In this document: positions 14,553 through 18,731 of the stretch, piece after piece
Numbering within the stretch: the first letter of the stretch is position 1
How the letters are laid out: each line of letters opens with the position of its first letter
NCBI GenBank assembly: GCA_964467785.1
Contig: CAYXVB010000067.1
Location: 1-18,731, forward strand
Direction of reading: 5' to 3'
DNA from: CAYXVB01 sp964467785
GTDB taxonomy: Bacteria > Bdellovibrionota > UBA1018
DNA: 18,731 nucleotides
The notes under the pieces: generated by a model
Told to the model about the DNA's origin: nothing
Databases searched by the model: none
Seen by the model: the letters and a program-made list of their open reading frames with translations, nothing else
Translations under genes and position numbers: made by a program

Positions 14553-15274
14553 CGAACTCATTTCCGATCCCACAGCAGATGAAATCCCTCGAAGGTCTCC
14601 AGGAGCTCGATCTCAAGATTGATCAGCTCAAGAAGGCCAAGGCCGCCCTTCCGGTGGCCCTCCAGGCAGCGGACACAGAGCTTTCAAAGGCCAATGCTGC
14701 CGTCGATGCCAAGAAGAAACTGATCGAAGAAGCCGAGAAGGCGCTGCGCCAGTCGCGCGCCGCCATGGATCTGAACCGGGATCGCGAAGGCCGCTCCGCC
14801 AGCCGTCTCGAAGCTGTTCGCAATTCCCAGGAATTTCAGGCGGTGAACAAAGAAGTCGATCAGCTTAAGAAGCTCAATACTACCTTGGGCGAGCAGATCA
14901 AGAAATCCGAGCAGGAGATCGAGGCCGCCACTACGCAGCTGAAAGCTCTCGAAGGCAAAGTGACCGAATCGCAGACCGCCCGCGAGTCGCAGGCAACCCA
15001 GCTCAGCGGCGAAAGTCAAAGCCTGGACGCTCAAATCAACGAACTTGTGGCTCAGCGCAAACAGTTCACGCCGAATGTCGACCCCCGCGTGCTCGCGCAA
15101 TACGACCGTGTGCGCGTGGCCCGCAATGGTCTGGGCATCAGTCCTGCCGCGGGTGGCCGATGCAAAGCGTGCAACATGATGGTGCCCCCGCAGATGTTCA
15201 ACGAAATCCTGCAAAACAAAGGCATGCACCAATGCCCGAGTTGCTACCGCCTGCTTTACGTCAGCGGTCAGTAA
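14549..15274 (+). CDS. Coiled-coil protein with C4 zinc ribbon (zf-RING_7 / CT398-like)
   Basis: A 241-residue cytosolic protein with two parts. Residues about 15-180 are Lys/Glu/Ala/Gln-rich heptads forming long antiparallel coiled coils. The C-terminal region binds zinc through CKAC (C205, C208) and CPSC (C229, C232), with the MMVPPQMFNEI motif typical of the family. Relatives such as chlamydial CT398 bind RNA polymerase sigma factors or secretion proteins, and the function here is unproven. The ATG at 14549 overlaps the Nif3 stop (ATGA). An upstream in-frame extension exists inside the Nif3 gene but looks non-coding, so the shorter start is used. It is probably co-expressed with Nif3. Confidence 0.92.
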   Translation: MTNSFPIPQQMKSLEGLQELDLKIDQLKKAKAALPVALQAADTELSKANAAVDAKKKLIEEAEKALRQSRAAMDLNRDREGRSASRLEAVRNSQEFQAVNKEVDQLKKLNTTLGEQIKKSEQEIEAATTQLKALEGKVTESQTARESQATQLSGESQSLDAQINELVAQRKQFTPNVDPRVLAQYDRVRVARNGLGISPAAGGRCKACNMMVPPQMFNEILQNKGMHQCPSCYRLLYVSGQ

Positions 15275-15324
15275 GCTTTTCGGCTCGAGTCAGATGAGAG
15301 TGACGCAGCGGACGAAGTGATTTT

Positions 15325-15378
15325 CGTCACAATTGACGTGCATCGCCTTGACGGCCGTCCGGTTAGCAATGTTAAAAT
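15325..15378 (+). promoter_or_regulatory. Putative nrfHA promoter with TGACG dyads
   Basis: TTGACG at 15348-15353 and TAAAAT at 15373-15378 form a -35/-10 pair with a long 19-base spacer, 34 bases before the nrfH start. The palindrome GACGGCCGTC (15350-15359) overlaps the -35, and CGTCA-N4-TGACG (15325-15338) lies just upstream. A separate hairpin GACGAA/TTCGTC (15311-15316 with 15323-15328) may end the preceding gene. No FNR-type TTGAT-N4-ATCAA site is visible. Confidence 0.45.
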
Positions 15379-15411
15379 GCCGCCTGAATCAAATGAAATT
15401 CGGGGGACGTT

Positions 15412-15879
15412 TTGGCAAATTCGATACGTGACTGGGTGATGTTGGCTGTTCCGCTCGGAATGCTGGCGGGCCTGGGTACGTACACCTTTTTTTACGCTGA
15501 GGGAGCCTCGTACTTTTCCGAAAATCCAAAAGCGTGCGTGAACTGTCACGTGATGAACCACCAGTACAACTCGTGGGCGAATTCCGGCCATCATCACGTC
15601 GCGACCTGTAACGACTGCCACTTGCCCAAGCACGGGATCCAAAAGTACATCGCCAAGGCACGCAATGGCTACAATCACTCGTTGGCCTTTACGCTCGAGA
15701 ATTTCCCCGAACCCATCCGGGTCGGGCGCGTGAACGGCGAGATCCTCCAGCAAAACTGTGTGCGCTGTCATGAGGGCCTGGTCCATGACGCGATTCTTGT
15801 GCCGGAAGCTCAGGCGCCCGGAAATCCCCAGTCCTGCATTCACTGCCATCGCAACATCGGCCACGTGCCCGTGCATTGA
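15412..15879 (+). CDS. nrfH: Cytochrome c nitrite reductase, membrane subunit (NapC/NirT family)
   Basis: Tetraheme quinol-oxidising anchor of 155 residues that passes electrons from the membrane quinol pool to NrfA. A single N-terminal helix (about 8-27) anchors it facing the periplasm. Four CxxCH heme sites follow: CVNCH at 42-46, CNDCH at 66-70, CVRCH at 116-120 and CIHCH at 142-146. The first is followed by VM (M48), the methionine that ligates heme 1 in NrfH. The stretch NHQYNSWANSGHHHVATC is characteristic of the family. The start is TTG, with GGGGGA at 15402-15407 four bases upstream. The gene lies 38 bases before nrfA, as in other nrfHA operons. Confidence 0.94.
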   Translation: MANSIRDWVMLAVPLGMLAGLGTYTFFYAEGASYFSENPKACVNCHVMNHQYNSWANSGHHHVATCNDCHLPKHGIQKYIAKARNGYNHSLAFTLENFPEPIRVGRVNGEILQQNCVRCHEGLVHDAILVPEAQAPGNPQSCIHCHRNIGHVPVH

Positions 15880-15917
15880 CCGCTACACTTCAAAGTTGAT
15901 CTCGAGGAGAACAGTCC

Positions 15918-17579
15918 ATGGATAACCGCAAAAAACTCGCAGCGCTCGTTGTCGGCACGGCCGTGGCCACCTTTGTCGTGGCATCGGTTCTCGTTTCGGT
16001 GTTCCGGCACAAGTCAGAAGGCCAGAGGACCTATTTGCGATTCGTCGAGGTCAAACAGGCTACGACCGACCCGGCGCCCTGGGGCGTGAACTGGCCCGCT
16101 GAGTACGATCAATACAAAAAGACCGTCGAAGCCGGTAAAACCAACTTCGGCGGCGGTGACGCCCACCCCGCGCAGAAGTCGGTGGACTTTCCGTTCCTGC
16201 CTCGGATGTTCGGGGGCTATGCTTTTGGGCTCGACTATCGCGACCGCCGCGGCCATGCCTATATGCTGTTCGATCAGGAGCACACTCGCCGCGTGACCGA
16301 GCGCCCGCAGCCGGGCGCCTGTCTTCATTGCCATGCATCGGTGATCCCCACTTATGTCCGCATGGGCGGAGGTGATATCGCTGCGGCGACTTATCAGGAG
16401 GGCGATATCCGCAAGGGCTTTGAGGCTTTGGGCAAGCTGCCCTATCAAGCCGCGCTCGCCGAGGTTAAAAAGACGGGGTCGCTGACCCCAGTCAACGGCA
16501 AGCCTGACCAGTTCCACCAAGCGGAAGGCGCCCATCCCGTGTCTTGCACCGATTGCCACAATGCGCAGAACATGCGCCTGCAGGTCAATCGCCCGGGCTT
16601 TGTTGCGGGCATCCGGGCTTATAAGGCATCGCAAGGGGTCAAGGACTTCGACGTCAATCGAGACGCGACCCGAGCCGAGATGCGGACCTTTGTCTGTGCC
16701 CAGTGCCACGTCGAATACTACTGCGGCCCCAAGACCACGTTATTTTTTCCCTGGAATAACGGCGTCAAGGTCGAGGAGATCGAGACTTTCTATAACAACT
16801 TCAAGTTCGCCGACGGCAAGCGCTTCTTCGACTGGCAGCATAGCGAAACCGGTGCTGAAGTCCTCAAGGCGCAGCATCCTGAGTATGAATTGTGGAGCCA
16901 GGGCGTGCACGCCAAGTCCGGCGTGAGCTGCGTGGACTGCCATATGCCGTACCAGCGCCAGGGCGCAATCAAGGTCGCGGACCATCATGTCCGTTCGCCG
17001 TTGCTCATGGTCAACCGCGCCTGCCAACAGTGCCATCTCTGGGACGAGTCCGAGCTCAAGCAGCGCGTGACGACCATCCAGAACCGCACCTATTCGCAGA
17101 TGCTCCGGGCGGGGCAGTCGCTGACCGATTTCCTCGATACCTTTAAGCAGATCCGGGCGCCACATAACGCCAAGATCATGGCCGAGGCCGAGAAGATCGC
17201 CACCGAGAAGCTGGCCAAGGACGAAGCCTTTGCCAAGCTGCCCGCTGACGAACAGGCCAAAAAACGCGAGCTCGCGGTCAAGAGCGCCGCGACTGAGCTC
17301 TGGGCCAAGCACGTCCAGGCTGACCCGGCACTCCGCGAGATTGCCGAACTGCACCGCAAGGCGCAGTGGCGCCTCGACTTCGTCGCGGCGGAAAACTCGA
17401 TGGGCTTCCATGCTCCGCAGGAAGCAACTCGCATCCTCGGTGAGTCCATCGACTACTTCCGCCAGGCTCAGTTGAAGAGCGTGAATTTCCTGGCCCCGGC
17501 CACCAAGATCCCGGTGACCGAGAGTCCCACGATCCCGCACCGGATCAAAGCGGACGAGCCGGCAGCCAAGCAGCACTGA
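15918..17579 (+). CDS. nrfA: Ammonia-forming cytochrome c nitrite reductase, CxxCH variant
   Basis: Periplasmic pentaheme enzyme that reduces nitrite to ammonium with six electrons from NrfH. An N-terminal hydrophobic segment (about 7-29) serves as signal or anchor. Heme sites are CLHCH 135-139, CTDCH 210-214, CAQCH 260-264, CVDCH 338-342 and CQQCH 369-373. The first, catalytic heme normally has CxxCK; here H139 replaces the lysine. Other active-site and calcium residues are conserved: E266-Y267 after the third heme and K317-x-Q319-H320 in KAQHPE. At 553 residues it is longer than the roughly 480 of E. coli NrfA, with extra sequence around 150-205 and 420-475 and a charged tail. AGGAG at 15903-15907 supports ATG 15918. 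Confidence 0.93.
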   Translation: MDNRKKLAALVVGTAVATFVVASVLVSVFRHKSEGQRTYLRFVEVKQATTDPAPWGVNWPAEYDQYKKTVEAGKTNFGGGDAHPAQKSVDFPFLPRMFGGYAFGLDYRDRRGHAYMLFDQEHTRRVTERPQPGACLHCHASVIPTYVRMGGGDIAAATYQEGDIRKGFEALGKLPYQAALAEVKKTGSLTPVNGKPDQFHQAEGAHPVSCTDCHNAQNMRLQVNRPGFVAGIRAYKASQGVKDFDVNRDATRAEMRTFVCAQCHVEYYCGPKTTLFFPWNNGVKVEEIETFYNNFKFADGKRFFDWQHSETGAEVLKAQHPEYELWSQGVHAKSGVSCVDCHMPYQRQGAIKVADHHVRSPLLMVNRACQQCHLWDESELKQRVTTIQNRTYSQMLRAGQSLTDFLDTFKQIRAPHNAKIMAEAEKIATEKLAKDEAFAKLPADEQAKKRELAVKSAATELWAKHVQADPALREIAELHRKAQWRLDFVAAENSMGFHAPQEATRILGESIDYFRQAQLKSVNFLAPATKIPVTESPTIPHRIKADEPAAKQH

Positions 17580-17601
17580 GTTATCGTTCCCGGCCTTTTT
17601 T
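17557..17601 (+). terminator. Possible weak terminator after nrfA
   Basis: GCCGG (17557-17561, inside the last codons of nrfA) can pair with CCGGC (17590-17594), which is followed by TTTTTT at 17596-17601. The stem is short and the loop is 28 bases, so this is only a possibility. Confidence 0.3.
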
Positions 17602-17616
17602 GGTTTAGGCAGAGGG

Positions 17617-17646
17617 TTGCGGAGAGCGCTATTGCAGTGGTACGTG
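17617..17646 (+). promoter_or_regulatory. Possible rnpB promoter
   Basis: TTGCGG at 17617-17622 and TACGTG at 17641-17646 (18-base spacer, preceded by TGG) sit at the right distance for a start near 17653, where the RNA's first stem begins. The -10 matches consensus poorly, so the call rests mostly on position. Confidence 0.3.
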
Positions 17647-17652
17647 TTTTTC

Positions 17653-18055
17653 GCGCAGGACGGGCGATCGCTGGCAGATGACCTTTCGGGGAAGTCTGCG
17701 GGAGGAAAGTCCGGGCTCCATTAAGCAAGGTACTGGTTAACGGCCAGGCACCCCGCTGGCGACGGCGGGCGTGACGGACAGTGCAACAGAAAACAAACCG
17801 CCAGGCAGCTCGAAAGGGCTGCCCGGTAAGGGCGAAACGGTGGGGTAAGAGCCCACCGCCTTCCTGGTGACAGGAAGGGCACGGCAAACCCCACCTGGAG
17901 CAAGGCCAAATAGGGGAACAGTCAAGGTCTGCTCGACCGTTGTTCCCGGGTAAGGCCGCTGTTGAGGTTGTCAGTAATGGCAACCCTAGAGGAATGGTCG
18001 CCTCCTTCACTCCGCAAGGGGTGGGGAAGACAGAACCCGGCTTACAGTCCTGCGC
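17653..18055 (+). ncRNA. rnpB: RNase P RNA, bacterial class A
   Basis: Catalytic RNA that removes tRNA 5' leaders. The conserved core is unmistakable: GAGGAAAGTCCGGGCTCC (P4 5' strand) at about 17702-17719, ACAGAAAACAAACCGCC at about 17786-17802, GGTAAGGGCGAAACGGTGGG and AAGAGCCCACCG, then GGAGCAAGGCCAAATAGGGG and finally ACAGAACCCGGCTTACAG near the 3' end. P1 is perfect: GCGCAGGA at 17653-17660 pairs with TCCTGCGC at 18048-18055, which sets both ends. P3 is GCAGA...TCTGC at about 17684-17709. The length of about 403 bases and the overall order fit class A. It stands alone between nrfA and a peptidase gene. Confidence 0.96.
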
Positions 18056-18067
18056 AAATTTCAAAAG

Positions 18068-18110
18068 GCCGTCTTTCGCCGCGGAGTTCGCGATCGGAGG
18101 GCGGCTTTTT
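18068..18110 (+). terminator. Intrinsic terminator of rnpB
   Basis: GCCGTCTTTCG (18068-18078) pairs with CGGAGGGCGGC (18095-18105) in an 11-bp stem that includes three or four G-T wobbles. It is capped by an inner CGCG/CGCG stem (18080-18083 with 18089-18092) and followed directly by TTTTT at 18106-18110. An A-run (18063-18066) precedes it. It lies 12 bases after the end of P1. Confidence 0.85.
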
Positions 18111-18271
18111 CGTTGCTCCGGCCCCTTGGTCTTTGGATCCTGGGATCCGAGAATGGGCCGCTTCGTGCAATAAGCCAGGCGCCGTACCCTCAAAGAAAAG
18201 TTGACGGCGGCCCGGTCGTCCGCTTTGCTTATGGGAATATGAAGTCCGGCCAATCGGAGGGCCATCGACAC

Positions 18272-18731
18272 ATGAGCAGATTCCCAAGGATCGGGAGAGG
18301 CGGCGCCGTATTGAGCGCTATGGTGTTTGTCTCGGGGATGCAAGCGCAGGCGCAGCCTCCGCTCGCCTCGCCTAGCGGGTTCAGTAAATACTCCGAAGTC
18401 AAGAAGATGCTCCAGGATCTCGTCCAGTCCCATCGCGGCAACGCCCGTCTGGTCGAAGTCGGTCCTTCGGACTCCGGCGACCGGATCTATGGCATCGAGA
18501 TCGGCTCCGGCAAAGTCCGCAACCTGGTAGTAGGCACCCACCACGGCAACGAATATGGCTCCACTGAAGTGGCCTTGGGGACAGCCCGCAGCCTGGCCGA
18601 GCGGCCGATCGAAGGCCAGACCGTTACCGTGATCCCCGTGCTCAACATCGGCGGCTATGACGCCAACAACCGGTACGAGAAGGCGGGTTCCGATTCGTTC
18701 GATCCCAATCGGGACTATCCGGGTCCCTGCG
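18272..18731 (+). CDS. Secreted M14-type zinc carboxypeptidase / succinylglutamate desuccinylase-like, N-terminal part
   Basis: The gene runs off the window after 153 codons with no stop. The N-terminus (MSRFPRIGRGG, then a hydrophobic core and MQAQAQ) is a signal peptide with likely cleavage after AQA near residue 26. The mature part has the zinc-binding HxxE of the M14/AstE superfamily in GTHHGNEYGSTE (about 90-101). Further on is NIGGYDANNRYEKAG, ending in FDPNRDYPGPC, matching the conserved NPDG...R.N..G.DLNRNFP block that supplies the substrate-carboxylate arginine. It probably trims C-terminal residues from peptides or cell-wall peptides in the periplasm. GGAGG at 18256-18260 lies 11 bases before ATG 18272. 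The third zinc ligand and catalytic glutamate lie beyond the edge. Confidence 0.85.
   Translation, partial: MSRFPRIGRGGAVLSAMVFVSGMQAQAQPPLASPSGFSKYSEVKKMLQDLVQSHRGNARLVEVGPSDSGDRIYGIEIGSGKVRNLVVGTHHGNEYGSTEVALGTARSLAERPIEGQTVTVIPVLNIGGYDANNRYEKAGSDSFDPNRDYPGPC

Noticed and set aside
18140..18156. Repeat of GGATCC near the rnpB terminator
   Set aside because: Two neighbouring hexamers are too short to mean more than chance.
1..18731. CRISPR array, insertion sequence or prophage genes
   Set aside because: No regularly spaced repeats, transposase, integrase or phage structural genes were seen.

Overview
The window comes from a GC-rich Gram-negative bacterium with lipoproteins, a TolC-type outer-membrane channel, periplasmic multiheme cytochromes and a class A RNase P RNA. 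It cannot be placed firmly to phylum. The mix of a crtYEIB carotenoid operon, a Nif3/zinc-ribbon pair and NrfHA would suit a deltaproteobacterial, Bdellovibrionota, Acidobacteriota or candidate-phylum lineage, but that is inference.

Left part (1-6665). A degenerate tRNA-Met-like sequence at 31-104 keeps a perfect T-arm and CCA end. A sterol-desaturase/carotene-hydroxylase superfamily membrane enzyme follows. Then comes a tight carotenoid operon: lycopene beta-cyclase (crtY), a polyprenyl (GGPP-type) synthase, phytoene desaturase (crtI), phytoene synthase (crtB) and an unrecognised 210-residue five-helix, histidine-rich membrane protein. The last four junctions overlap or nearly touch. Together the genes can take prenyl diphosphates through phytoene and lycopene to a cyclic carotene. 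The upstream hydroxylase-like protein and the unknown last gene are candidates for end-group modification.

Middle (6666-12826). A convergent orphan lipoprotein shares a hairpin terminator with the crt operon. Divergent from it is a four-gene export operon: TolC-like outer-membrane protein, a short periplasmic adaptor that lacks the usual alpha-hairpin, a MacB/LolC-like permease and its ATPase. The ATPase start is coupled to a five-codon mini-ORF. A persulfide dioxygenase-rhodanese fusion follows.

Right part (12827-18731). A gene-free stretch holds a nested inverted-repeat structure. After it is a 37-residue single-helix membrane protein with its own promoter, ribosome-binding site and terminator. 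Then come Nif3 and a coiled-coil/zinc-ribbon protein, the nrfHA ammonia-forming nitrite reductase pair (a variant with CxxCH at the first heme), the RNase P RNA gene with a strong terminator, and the start of a secreted M14-type zinc carboxypeptidase cut by the window edge.

The most promising unexplained items are the 210-residue His-rich protein in the crt operon, the 37-residue membrane protein, the inverted-repeat element at 12901-13076 and the hairpin-less adaptor.
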